From contig VSPV01000094.1 of assembly GCA_009775605.1 (NCBI GenBank), positions 1 through 10,025 of the forward strand: a DNA stretch of 10,025 nt, given 5' to 3'. Source of the stretch: Paramuribaculum sp. (GTDB taxonomy: Bacteria; Bacteroidota; Bacteroidia; Bacteroidales; Muribaculaceae). Position 1 is the first letter of the stretch. Each line of letters starts with the position of its first letter. The notes beneath the pieces were generated by a model. The model was not told the origin of the DNA, did not search any database, and worked only from the letters and a program-made list of their open reading frames with translations. This document shows positions 1 to 6,952 of the stretch, one piece after another. The translations under genes and the position numbers were made by a program.

Positions 1-51
1 CAATATGTCAATTTCGTTAATCATCATCCGATTGGGCGGATAAAATATTCT

Positions 52-1170
52 CTAATTTAATTCAACCAACAGGTTGACAATTAAAGCAATGTAAAGTCTT
101 TTCTGTTCATTTTTTTGCTGGGTGAGTTCTTTCTGACTTTTATAATAATCTACAGCATTGTTTGAAAAGTTCGTTCGGATTTTATTCATATAGATATCCG
201 AATTCTGATGGTAGAGTTTCTCTATATAGCGATTTGCTTCTTCAAAGTTCCTTTGTGACTTAAGAATTTCATAATTAATGGAGTTGCCCATAACTTCCTC
301 AACTGATGAAATTTTGGAAAGAAGCTCTGATGCCTCCGAATAATTTTTGTTAGCCGTAAGGGCCATGCATAGATAAGCAGAGTCAACCGGCATGGAATAT
401 CCGGAACTGCATATTTCATTAAACAAGCTTATAGCTTCCCGATAATCCCCGGATGCTATTTTTGACATCCCGATAAGCTGATAAGCTGAATATCTGAGCC
501 AAGGAGAATCTGATATAATGGCTGAGTCTATTATTTCACTTGCTAATTTGACCGCATATTCATGATTCCCATAGTTGTATTGGGATTTAGCTAAATCAAG
601 TAACGCCCAGTTTAGGTAGGGCTGTCGACCGCTTTTTTGAAAATTTTCAAATTCTTCCTCTGCATATTTTAAGCTTTCTCCATGTGCATATGAATCACTG
701 AAAATATCAGAGATTCCTCTGGCGGCCATGCCGTGCCAGAAGTGCTCGCCGAGTTCTTCGGCTATCTCTTTTGCGCGGAAAAAGCGTACAATGGCATGGG
801 AGAAATCGTTATTGAGGTATTGGACGCGGGCGCCATAATAGGTTGCAATCATTTCGCGGCGGCGGTCGCCCTTGTCGGCGAAATAGTCGATAGCTGTAGT
901 AATCAGGGAATCGTTTGCAGGATTCAGGTGAGTCTTGTCGAGGGCTTCGGTCAGCAGCATGCCGTACATAGCCCGGTCGCGGTCGGAGCGGAGGGCGGCG
1001 GTGTCCACGCTGTCGAGCAGGGTCATTGCCGAGTCGGGGTGCTCGTCGATTATGGACTCGATGTGCTCGAGGCGGGAGCGCTCGGGCGAGGGCGCGCAGC
1101 CCGGAAGCAATTTGGTGGCGAGGACGGCGAGGAGGAGTATGGCGGGGAATAATGACGGTTTCAGTTTCAT
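52..1170 (-). CDS. TPR-repeat lipoprotein, C-terminally truncated
   Basis: The 372-residue product has a signal sequence ending in a lipobox-like LLPGC (Cys25; a Lys at 20 in the hydrophobic stretch is unusual), so it is probably a lipoprotein. The rest is helical with TPR-like units, clearest near residues 108-140, 186-216 and 228-256. The N-terminal block (ERSRLEHIESIIDEHPDSAMTLLDS) is typical of Bacteroidales TPR lipoproteins. Known family members usually continue through a transmembrane helix into a coiled coil and a C-terminal helix-turn-helix or signalling part, about 550-600 residues in total. Here a QKNEQKRLYIALIVNLL stretch begins such a helix, then a TAG stop at 52-54 ends the frame, so the regulatory half is missing. 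Codons for residues 1-150 are G+C-rich and the rest A+T-rich. A decayed or recombined gene is likely. Function is unknown; a sensory or scaffold role is inference. Start chosen for the signal peptide and a promoter match 44 bases upstream. Confidence 0.75.
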   Translation of the reverse strand: MKLKPSLFPAILLLAVLATKLLPGCAPSPERSRLEHIESIIDEHPDSAMTLLDSVDTAALRSDRDRAMYGMLLTEALDKTHLNPANDSLITTAIDYFADKGDRRREMIATYYGARVQYLNNDFSHAIVRFFRAKEIAEELGEHFWHGMAARGISDIFSDSYAHGESLKYAEEEFENFQKSGRQPYLNWALLDLAKSQYNYGNHEYAVKLASEIIDSAIISDSPWLRYSAYQLIGMSKIASGDYREAISLFNEICSSGYSMPVDSAYLCMALTANKNYSEASELLSKISSVEEVMGNSINYEILKSQRNFEEANRYIEKLYHQNSDIYMNKIRTNFSNNAVDYYKSQKELTQQKNEQKRLYIALIVNLLVELN

Positions 1171-1213
1171 AGAGGAAATAGTGCGCTGTGCTGTAAAGGC
1201 TGGCAGGTTTCTG

Positions 1214-1221
1214 CAAAGATA
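1214..1221 (-). promoter_or_regulatory. Candidate -7 box for the TPR lipoprotein gene
   Basis: Read on the minus strand this is TATCTTTG, a full match to the Bacteroidetes -7 consensus TAnnTTTG. It would give a leader of roughly 35-40 bases before the ATG at 1170. No good TTTG/TTG lies 19-21 bases upstream; the nearest TTTTG is at 1236-1240, only 14 bases away, so the promoter may be weak or activator-dependent. Confidence 0.45.
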
Positions 1222-1266
1222 GCAAAATCCCCCGACAAAACTGCTTCCGCCTGTGCTCCGACCAGG

Positions 1267-1450
1267 AACGCAGAACGACGCGGGAACAGCAAGTACATTC
1301 TGCGGACAATCTGCGTTTCTGCGTGGTTCTGCGTTGCCTTCACTTTAACAAGAGACGCAGAACGGCGCCGGAACAGCAGAAAAACGCAGAACTTTTATTA
1401 TCATTCTTAGGACATTCTGCGGACAATCTGCGTTTCTGCGTGATTCTGCG
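1267..1450. repeat. Intergenic cluster of direct and inverted TTCTGCG repeats
   Basis: A 39-base unit at 1295-1333 recurs at 1412-1450 with one mismatch. A 24-base unit at 1268-1291 recurs at 1355-1378 with two mismatches. Together they form two copies of a composite of about 66 and 96 bases; the second copy carries about 30 extra bases (1379-1411). Within the cluster TTCTGCG occurs six times and its complement CGCAGAA three times. The 10-base arm AACGCAGAAC (1267-1276) is exactly complementary to 1326-1335, so each copy can fold into a hairpin. The cluster begins three bases after the OstA-like stop codon and lies upstream of the TPR lipoprotein gene. It looks like a degenerate interspersed intergenic repeat; any role in termination, mRNA stability or recombination is inference. 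Confidence 0.8.
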
Positions 1451-1452
1451 GT

Positions 1453-3315
1453 CTACTCTTTTTCTACCGGCTGTACCGGCTCTATATCCTTTATGGGCGT
1501 CACATCCTTTAATGGCGCGACTTCTTTGGCAGCCGGGAGCGAGGGGGCGGCGGGAGAGACGGCCGGGGTGCCGCCGGGGCGGCGTTTGTTCTGCTCCTTG
1601 CGCGATTTGGAGGCCTTACTTTCCTCCACGGCGCTGTTCATAAGCTCAACCATTCCCTCGGGAACCACAAACACATCTTCGGGGCTCATGGGGCGTATGT
1701 CGCCATACCATCGGAACCGTTTGAGATAATATGAGTTTCGTTTGGCCAGATAGAGCGGAGTGAAGGTGGAATTGGTCTCGGGCCAGAAATTGATTTTCTC
1801 CACGGAATTGCCGTTGAAATAGGCATCCATGAAGCTGCTCTCGGTCTGGGCGAACTTGTTGTAGGTGGAATCGGATTCCATGGGGAACATTATCACCTCC
1901 ACATTGCCCTCGACGTAAAGGCGGCGTATGGTCGAATCGTTGAACCACGCCGTCATGTCGCTTCCCGAGAGCTGATTGTAACAGTCCTCCGCGATATGCT
2001 CGGCCATCATGCCGGTTTCGGGCAGACGCGCCCAGTCAACGGTGGAATCGTTGAGATGCACATAGATCACATTGCCGAATATCTGCCGCTCCTCGCTCCA
2101 AATGACCGGATGACGGTACATATACAGGATAGTGTCGCGCTCTGTGAAACTCAGCGAATCGCACAGTCCCTGCAGATCCACACGGTAGAAACGCACCCGG
2201 TGGAAAGCATTGGTCACGTGAGTGGAGTCCGCCGTGTCGAGATAGGCGGTGATGGTGTCGCCGTGAAGGTAGAGGGTATCTTTCTGCGAGTATTCCTTGG
2301 CCAGGGCGCGGCCGGTGACGAAAGCGCTGTCGCGCACTTCGTCGTAGAAGCCATAGTCGCCCTGCAGCGACGACTGCCTTACGCTGTCGGTGAGTATCAT
2401 ATTGCCGAAGGCCTCGCCATACTGGCGCGTGCGGTCGTAGAACAGCGTGTCGCCCGTCAGCGTGTTGCCACGCTTTGTCACCACCAGCGAACGGCGGTAG
2501 AGATCGGCCTCGCCGGTGCGGGTGTTGTAGGTGCCGAGGGAGGAATAGATGGTTCCGTCGCGGTTGATGATTTCACTCGGGCTGACCAGCCGGGCAAGAT
2601 TGGTGAACGTGTTGTAGCGCAGAGAATCGGTGTTGATATACAGGGTATCGTTCGGGCGCAGGGATTTCAGATGCACGTCAAGATTGAAAATGGCATCCTT
2701 GGTGTTGGGGTGGTATTCACCGTGCATGGACTCCAGACGGTTTTCGGCATCGGTGAGCACACCGCCCACATCGTAATAGCCCACTTCCGAAGCCATGTCG
2801 TAGTTGAACACGTCGGTCTCCAGCTTCACGTCGCGGTTGATGAGCCTTACCTTTCGTCCGGCATCGGCATAAAGCACGGCAAGTTCTGTCTCGCCGTTGT
2901 AGTTGAGTTCGTCGGCATACACAAACAGTGTGTCGCCCTGCTCCATCCTCACGTTGCCGAAGGCATCCATGGAGTTGGACTCCTCGTAGAAATACGCGCT
3001 GTCGCAGAACATGAACATGCCGCCCTTGCGCATCTTCACGTTGCCTGTGAGCACCTGATACTGCTCATATTCCTCGTCGTAGGTCTTTTCGTAATGGAGC
3101 ATGTCGGCGTGCTCCAGAAACACCTTGTCGTCCTGATTGCGGTCGGCCTCCGGAATCACAGGCTTTATCACCTTTGCCTGCTGCGCGCGGGGGGTGCGGG
3201 GAGCGCGGCGCTGCTGGGGAGCGGCGCCACAGATGGCCGGCAGAATCATGGCCAGCATGAGCGCCGGGGCTGCCAGGCGCCTGAGCCGTGTTATTTCTTT
3301 GCTTCCTTTATCCAT
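1453..3315 (-). CDS. OstA/LptA-like lipopolysaccharide transport protein
   Basis: A secreted protein of about 620 residues whose body is a long series of beta-rich repeats of the OstA/LptA type (for example YQVLTGNVKMRKGGMFMFCDSAYFY and DAFGNVRMEQGDTLFVYADEL), matching the Bacteroidetes 'OstA-like' family. These proteins are thought to form the periplasmic beta-jellyroll path that carries lipopolysaccharide to the outer membrane. The last 60 or so residues are a Lys/Pro/Ala-rich tail with an irregular repeat (APLKDVTPIKDIEPVQPVEKE). The start at 3315 is preferred because MDKGSKEITRLRR followed by LAAPALMLAMILPAICG makes a normal signal peptide; an in-frame ATG at 3345 adds ten residues. From 3315 the gene overlaps the end of the surA-type gene by 25 bases, so the two are surely co-transcribed and perhaps translationally coupled. 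The role is inferred from the family; the exact Lpt component is not settled. Confidence 0.85.
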   Translation of the reverse strand: MDKGSKEITRLRRLAAPALMLAMILPAICGAAPQQRRAPRTPRAQQAKVIKPVIPEADRNQDDKVFLEHADMLHYEKTYDEEYEQYQVLTGNVKMRKGGMFMFCDSAYFYEESNSMDAFGNVRMEQGDTLFVYADELNYNGETELAVLYADAGRKVRLINRDVKLETDVFNYDMASEVGYYDVGGVLTDAENRLESMHGEYHPNTKDAIFNLDVHLKSLRPNDTLYINTDSLRYNTFTNLARLVSPSEIINRDGTIYSSLGTYNTRTGEADLYRRSLVVTKRGNTLTGDTLFYDRTRQYGEAFGNMILTDSVRQSSLQGDYGFYDEVRDSAFVTGRALAKEYSQKDTLYLHGDTITAYLDTADSTHVTNAFHRVRFYRVDLQGLCDSLSFTERDTILYMYRHPVIWSEERQIFGNVIYVHLNDSTVDWARLPETGMMAEHIAEDCYNQLSGSDMTAWFNDSTIRRLYVEGNVEVIMFPMESDSTYNKFAQTESSFMDAYFNGNSVEKINFWPETNSTFTPLYLAKRNSYYLKRFRWYGDIRPMSPEDVFVVPEGMVELMNSAVEESKASKSRKEQNKRRPGGTPAVSPAAPSLPAAKEVAPLKDVTPIKDIEPVQPVEKE

Positions 3316-4658
3316 CCCTTGTGCTGGAAGTCGCAGTTGCGCCATCCGTCCTCTATGCGCACGTATGTATCGGCTATCTTCTTCTCAATCCACTCCTCGA
3401 GAATCTCGGCGCGGCGCGCGTTCTCATACATGTTTTTCACCGTCTGGTAGTCATCGGCCATATTTGCCTTGTGGCCGTCAATGCGGTTCACGAGCTTCAC
3501 CATGGCCACCACCTCGCGGTTGAGTTTGGGATCCATCATCACGAAAGGCTTGGAAATTTCGCCTACCTGCATGTCGTTTATGGCCTTTGCCACCTCCTGG
3601 GGGAGTTCCGACATCTCGAAACGCGATGTGCCCGTCTGGGGGTTAACCATCAGGCCGCGGTTGTTGCGGGTATCCTTGTCCTGCGACACGAGCGGCACCA
3701 CTTCCTCGAAGGTGATTTTCTTCAGGTCGACCACATCGGCGCGTACAGTGTCAAGACGGTTGAGCGCCTCCTGCAGACTGGCGTCGGAAACTCGGGGACG
3801 CAACAGGATGTGACGGGTGTTGATACGGTCGCCGCGCTTCTCTATAAGCTGGATAATATGGAAACCATACTCACTCTCCACGATTTTCGAAACGCGTTTG
3901 GGATCATTGAGGTTGAACGCCACGGCGGCATACTCGGGGTCGAGCTGTCCGCGGCCCATGAAGCCGATCTCGCCGCCGCGCACTGCGCTGGCCTTGTCCT
4001 CGGAATAGAGGATGGCAAGTGTGGAGAATTCTTTCTCCCCCTTGGCCACACTTTCGGAAAAATCGCGCAGACGGGCTTTCACATCCTCAACCTCCTGACG
4101 CGGAATCACTGGATAGAGCGTCATTATCTCAGCCTCTACCTGCATCGGCACGAATGGAATGCTGTCCTGCGGCAGAGCGTCGTAGTATTTACGCACATCG
4201 CTCGGAGTGACCTTGATATTCTTTGTGAGGTTCTGCTGCACATTGCGCACACGGTAGCTGTTGCGCACTATCTCGGTGAGAAAATCGCGTATCTCGGGCA
4301 TGGTCTTGCGGAAATACTCCTCCATTTTCTCCTTGGAGCTGAACTGGTTTATGTAGAAGTTGATACGCTGCTCAACTTCATTTACAACCTGGGCGTTGGG
4401 AGCCTCGATGGTATCAACGTCGGCCTGATGCAGGAAGAGTTTCTCGATGGCGAGCTGCTCAGGAATCACGCAGTAGGGATCGCCCTTGATGTCGATTTTC
4501 TCGTTCTGCATGTTGTTGTACTGGGCCTCAATCTCTGATTTCCAGATGGGTTGGTCGCCCACTACCCATGCCACCTGTTCCACGATATTGGTCTGGGCCA
4601 CGGATGTCACGGCCGTGAACATCAGCGCGGCAAGCGTAAGTATCTTGTTAATTTTCAC
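3291..4658 (-). CDS. surA: SurA-type periplasmic peptidyl-prolyl isomerase/chaperone
   Basis: The 455-residue product has a signal peptide (MKINKILTLAALMFTAVTSVAQ), a SurA-like N-terminal segment (residues 24-160, including WVVGDQPIWKSEIEAQ) and two tandem parvulin (PpiC) domains. The first spans about residues 172-275, with GGEIGFMGRGQLDPEYAAVAF and YGFHIIQLIEKR. The second spans about 280-391, starting at TRHILL and holding the equivalent NNRGLM and ISKPF motifs. A C-terminal helix follows (EILEEWIEKKIADTYVRI), as in SurA. This layout and length fit SurA, which escorts unfolded outer-membrane proteins across the periplasm. The first domain begins VEAEIMTLYP rather than the usual xxRHILV, so it may be the less active or inactive one. 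It leads a two-gene unit with the OstA-like gene downstream. Confidence 0.92.
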   Translation of the reverse strand: MKINKILTLAALMFTAVTSVAQTNIVEQVAWVVGDQPIWKSEIEAQYNNMQNEKIDIKGDPYCVIPEQLAIEKLFLHQADVDTIEAPNAQVVNEVEQRINFYINQFSSKEKMEEYFRKTMPEIRDFLTEIVRNSYRVRNVQQNLTKNIKVTPSDVRKYYDALPQDSIPFVPMQVEAEIMTLYPVIPRQEVEDVKARLRDFSESVAKGEKEFSTLAILYSEDKASAVRGGEIGFMGRGQLDPEYAAVAFNLNDPKRVSKIVESEYGFHIIQLIEKRGDRINTRHILLRPRVSDASLQEALNRLDTVRADVVDLKKITFEEVVPLVSQDKDTRNNRGLMVNPQTGTSRFEMSELPQEVAKAINDMQVGEISKPFVMMDPKLNREVVAMVKLVNRIDGHKANMADDYQTVKNMYENARRAEILEEWIEKKIADTYVRIEDGWRNCDFQHKGWIKEAKK

Positions 4659-4690
4659 TATATAGCTTATTAAGTTACCTATTTTGCGTC

Positions 4691-4698
4691 CAAAGTTA
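4691..4698 (-). promoter_or_regulatory. Candidate -7 box of the surA-ostA unit
   Basis: On the minus strand this reads TAACTTTG, a perfect TAnnTTTG match identical to the guaB -7 box. It predicts a leader of about 27-30 bases before the ATG at 4658. The expected -33 position (about 4718-4721) holds no TTTG and falls in the T-tract and hairpin of the upstream terminator, so the upstream element is poor. Confidence 0.55.
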
Positions 4699-4711
4699 CT
4701 AAAATTAGACG

Positions 4712-4753
4712 AAAAAAGAGCCGCCCGCAGTGAAAAAACACTGACGGGCGGCT
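4712..4753 (-). terminator. Intrinsic terminator of the hydrolase unit
   Basis: Arms at 4719-4732 and 4739-4753 pair over 14 bases with a single bulged base (4744) around a six-A loop on the plus strand. Read on the minus strand, the G+C-rich hairpin is followed by CTTTTTTC at 4718-4711. It lies 41 bases after the stop codon of the phosphatase gene, as expected for a factor-independent terminator. Confidence 0.88.
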
Positions 4754-4793
4754 TTATGCTGCTTCGCAGAAGCGATTTGTCGGGAACCGGGCC

Positions 4794-5690
4794 TTATTTG
4801 AACACCTGTTTCATGGGGCGTCCGGTCCATACCTGCGGCTGCTCCACTCCAAGGGCATAGGCTATGGTGGAAGCCACGTCATACTGCATCATACTCTCGG
4901 GGAATTCGCCGCCTTTCTTTATGTTCTTGCCACAGATTATAAAGGGGGTGCGCATTTCCTGAAGGGTGATGCCTCCATGTCCCTTTTCAATTCCGCCATG
5001 GTCGGCGGTCACGATAAATATGGTTTCGTCGGCAATGCCGGCATCCTCAGCTGCCTTGATAATGCGGCCGAGATATCCGTCGATTTCTGCGAGTTTGGCA
5101 TAATACTCGGGAGTGTCGTGACCGGCGGAATGACCCACATGGTCAGGCTCGTCGAAGCACACTGCAAGCAGTTCGGGCTTTTTCTCCTTGATGTACTTCT
5201 CGGCCATTTCGGCAGTGCGTGCGGGAAATTTCTGGGCGTCCACAGCCTGTGCATGGTAGCTCAGCGAAAGAGTGTCGATAAGATATTTTATTCCGTCCCA
5301 TTCATAAATCACACCGATTTCGGCCGCAGGATGCTGGTCGCGGGTAACCTGGTAGACAGTGGGGAAAATATTATGTTTCTTCTCCCAGCGCGAGGGAATC
5401 TCGGGCTTCTGCGAGCCCCAGGTGGTATAGCCGTGAATCTCGGTGGGAGCGCCCATGAACATCGAGGCCCAGTTGGGAGCGCTCGACGACGGAAGAACCG
5501 TGCGCTTGTCGAGGGTATAGCATCCGTCGGCCATAAGTTTCTTCACATTCGGCATATCGGCCTTGGGAAGGCTGTAGGCTCCCCAGCCGTCGAAGCCCAC
5601 AAGAATCACATGCTGGGCCTTAGGCTTGACCGCAAACACACACAGCGACGCCATGATGGCGAACATCGCCGTAACAAGTACTTTTTTCAT
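4794..5690 (-). CDS. Exported alkaline phosphatase/NPP-superfamily hydrolase
   Basis: The 298-residue product starts with a signal peptide (MKKVLVTAMFAIMASLCVFA) and has the metal-site motifs of the alkaline phosphatase superfamily, nucleotide pyrophosphatase/phosphodiesterase-like branch. Asp34 is in ILVGFDGWG. Ser70 is the likely nucleophile in PSSSAPNW, aligned to the NPP PTxTxPN motif. Asp183 and His187 are in DEPDHVGH, Asp230/His231 in TADHGG and His238 in KGHGG. All expected two-zinc ligands are present, so it should be active in the periplasm. The nucleophile position is Ser where NPPs have Thr, so phosphomonoester hydrolysis is as likely as phosphodiester. It is shorter than most NPPs (about 400 residues), with a small cap. 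It follows the SGNH hydrolase gene by 39 bases with no promoter seen between them, so they are likely one operon. Substrate unknown. Confidence 0.85.
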   Translation of the reverse strand: MKKVLVTAMFAIMASLCVFAVKPKAQHVILVGFDGWGAYSLPKADMPNVKKLMADGCYTLDKRTVLPSSSAPNWASMFMGAPTEIHGYTTWGSQKPEIPSRWEKKHNIFPTVYQVTRDQHPAAEIGVIYEWDGIKYLIDTLSLSYHAQAVDAQKFPARTAEMAEKYIKEKKPELLAVCFDEPDHVGHSAGHDTPEYYAKLAEIDGYLGRIIKAAEDAGIADETIFIVTADHGGIEKGHGGITLQEMRTPFIICGKNIKKGGEFPESMMQYDVASTIAYALGVEQPQVWTGRPMKQVFK

Positions 5691-5729
5691 TGCAGTTTGG
5701 TTATTTTATGGTTGGTTATAGGTCAGTCA

Positions 5730-6827
5730 TTATTTATCAAGAATCTTGCGCAGATGGCGCTCAACGGCAGTGGCCTGACGCATCATGCCAAGATCGGAGG
5801 GATGCACATAGTCCACTATACCCTCGGGGAGCACGCCCAGATCGGCCCGCTCTATGTAATGCAGATTCTTCACACCGGAAGCTTTCAGAGCCTCGTAGGC
5901 CTTGCGCTGCGCCTTATCCGAATGGTCATACTCATAGAACTTCACTTCATTTGTAGGCGCATTGCTGTAGCCCGCATGCTCTATCAGCACCACAGGCACA
6001 TCGGGATGAACTTTGCGTATCTGCTTCACGGCTTCGGTCACAAGACTTTCGATTTCCTCCGAGGAGCGGCCTATGAGATTGGGCATGCAGTCCAGCATAA
6101 TCGCCTCGGCATCGATTTCATTTATCAGGTCGATAAGTTCAGGCTCCAGACGGCCGTTGCCCGAGAAACCGAGATTGACGAGCGGCATGCCGAGATTGCG
6201 CGACAGGATGTTGCCCCAGGCCATTGCCGGACGCGACGCGCACGCACCCTGGGCTATCGAAGTTCCGTAAAGCACCAGCGGTTTTTCGGCCGCAGGCTCC
6301 ATGAACTCAAACCGCGCTCCTTCAGGCACCCCTATCCACATTTCATTTACCGTGTTATAGAGAGGAAGATAAAGAGTGAATTCCTCCATTGCGCCGGGAC
6401 GCACGCCGCGGTCCACAGTGTAGGAATATCTGACAGTGTCACCGAATGAATAACTGCCGAAGCAGAAACCTTTGTCGCGGTCGCGATACAAATCCACGCC
6501 CGACACTCCCGTAGCAGGCATGTGAGGCATCGACATACCTCCGGCCACCGTATATTTCACATTGATATCTTTTGCATCGGTTTTGAAACGGAGAGTGATA
6601 CCAGCTGAATTGCGGGAAAGATCCCACAGCGGCTCACGGACTTTGCCCTTCGCACGCAGGGGCAGACGGGCATAATTGCCGCCATCCTCATTCCAGGCCT
6701 GATTATGAACAAATGTTTTACCCGCAGGCACGTCAAGCGGATTGAACCACTTCGTATCCTGCGCCACTGCCGTGCCGCAGACCACGAGAGCCACGGCCAA
6801 CGTCATTGACTTTAATAGCTTTCTCAT
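5730..6827 (-). CDS. Exported SGNH/GDSL-family hydrolase with GxDLY N-terminal domain
   Basis: The 365-residue product has a signal peptide (MRKLLKSMTLAVALVVCGTAVAQ). Residues about 25-180 form a beta-sandwich-like domain with the diagnostic SGVDLY (109-114), and residues about 182-365 form an SGNH hydrolase domain. Catalytic blocks are visible: Ser190 in LYGTSIAQG, Gly224 in GFSGNG, Asn250 in LDCMPN, and Asp339/His342 in DYVHPSDLG. This pairing is common in Bacteroidetes and is usually called GDSL-like lipase/acylhydrolase; related enzymes remove acyl groups, often acetyl, from carbohydrates, but no substrate can be read here. It is the first gene of a two-gene unit with the phosphatase and has its own promoter, so it is not simply part of the guaB transcript. 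A secreted or periplasmic role in breaking down modified glycans or phosphorylated compounds is inference. Confidence 0.87.
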   Translation of the reverse strand: MRKLLKSMTLAVALVVCGTAVAQDTKWFNPLDVPAGKTFVHNQAWNEDGGNYARLPLRAKGKVREPLWDLSRNSAGITLRFKTDAKDINVKYTVAGGMSMPHMPATGVSGVDLYRDRDKGFCFGSYSFGDTVRYSYTVDRGVRPGAMEEFTLYLPLYNTVNEMWIGVPEGARFEFMEPAAEKPLVLYGTSIAQGACASRPAMAWGNILSRNLGMPLVNLGFSGNGRLEPELIDLINEIDAEAIMLDCMPNLIGRSSEEIESLVTEAVKQIRKVHPDVPVVLIEHAGYSNAPTNEVKFYEYDHSDKAQRKAYEALKASGVKNLHYIERADLGVLPEGIVDYVHPSDLGMMRQATAVERHLRKILDK

Positions 6828-6864
6828 CTCCGAATCTTATTGTCCATTAACTTAAATTCCTCTA

Positions 6865-6895
6865 CAAATTTAAGTTTTTAATCAAAAATAGACAA
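6865..6895 (-). promoter_or_regulatory. Promoter of the SGNH hydrolase-phosphatase unit
   Basis: On the minus strand GTTG (TTG at 6893-6895) is followed after 20 bases by TAAATTTG (6865-6872), matching the Bacteroidetes TTTG-N19-21-TAnnTTTG pattern. The leader would be about 30 bases. A second -7-like octamer, TATTTTTG at 6883-6890, sits within the spacer and could be an alternative start with a poorer upstream element. Confidence 0.6.
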
Positions 6896-6902
6896 CGGAG
6901 TT

Positions 6903-6929
6903 AAAAATCTTCCATTAAAAAACATGGAA
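6903..6929 (-). terminator. Weak hairpin after the SurA-like C-terminal protein
   Basis: A six-base inverted repeat (6910-6915 with 6924-6929) with an eight-base loop is followed on the minus strand by GATTTTT. It lies 24 bases after the stop at 6953. The stem is A+T-rich and short, so this is only a possible terminator. Confidence 0.3.
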
Positions 6930-6952
6930 AACACAAAAAACAGAAACTACTC

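Noticed and set aside
1..27. Possible minus-strand start ATG followed by an open frame to the left edge
   Set aside because: Only nine codons are visible, too few to support a gene.
26..41. Small hairpin (ATCCG/CGGAT, six-base loop) after the TPR gene stop
   Set aside because: Only five base pairs and no T-tract on the minus strand; too weak to call a terminator.
1267..1450. Repeat cluster considered as a CRISPR array
   Set aside because: Only two copies, irregular spacing, mixed direct and inverted units, and no cas genes nearby.
1996..3450. Long plus-strand open frame (484 codons) opposite the OstA-like and surA genes
   Set aside because: It is antisense to two well-supported genes, its His/Val/Gly-rich product resembles no family, and such frames are expected opposite G+C-rich genes.
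3288..4538. Plus-strand open frame (416 codons) opposite the surA-type gene
   Set aside because: Shadow of the SurA frame; no domain motifs and no promoter or signal peptide of its own.
4977..6449. Plus-strand open frame (490 codons) spanning the phosphatase and SGNH hydrolase genes
   Set aside because: It crosses the gap between two clear minus-strand genes with complete catalytic motifs and has no recognisable protein features.
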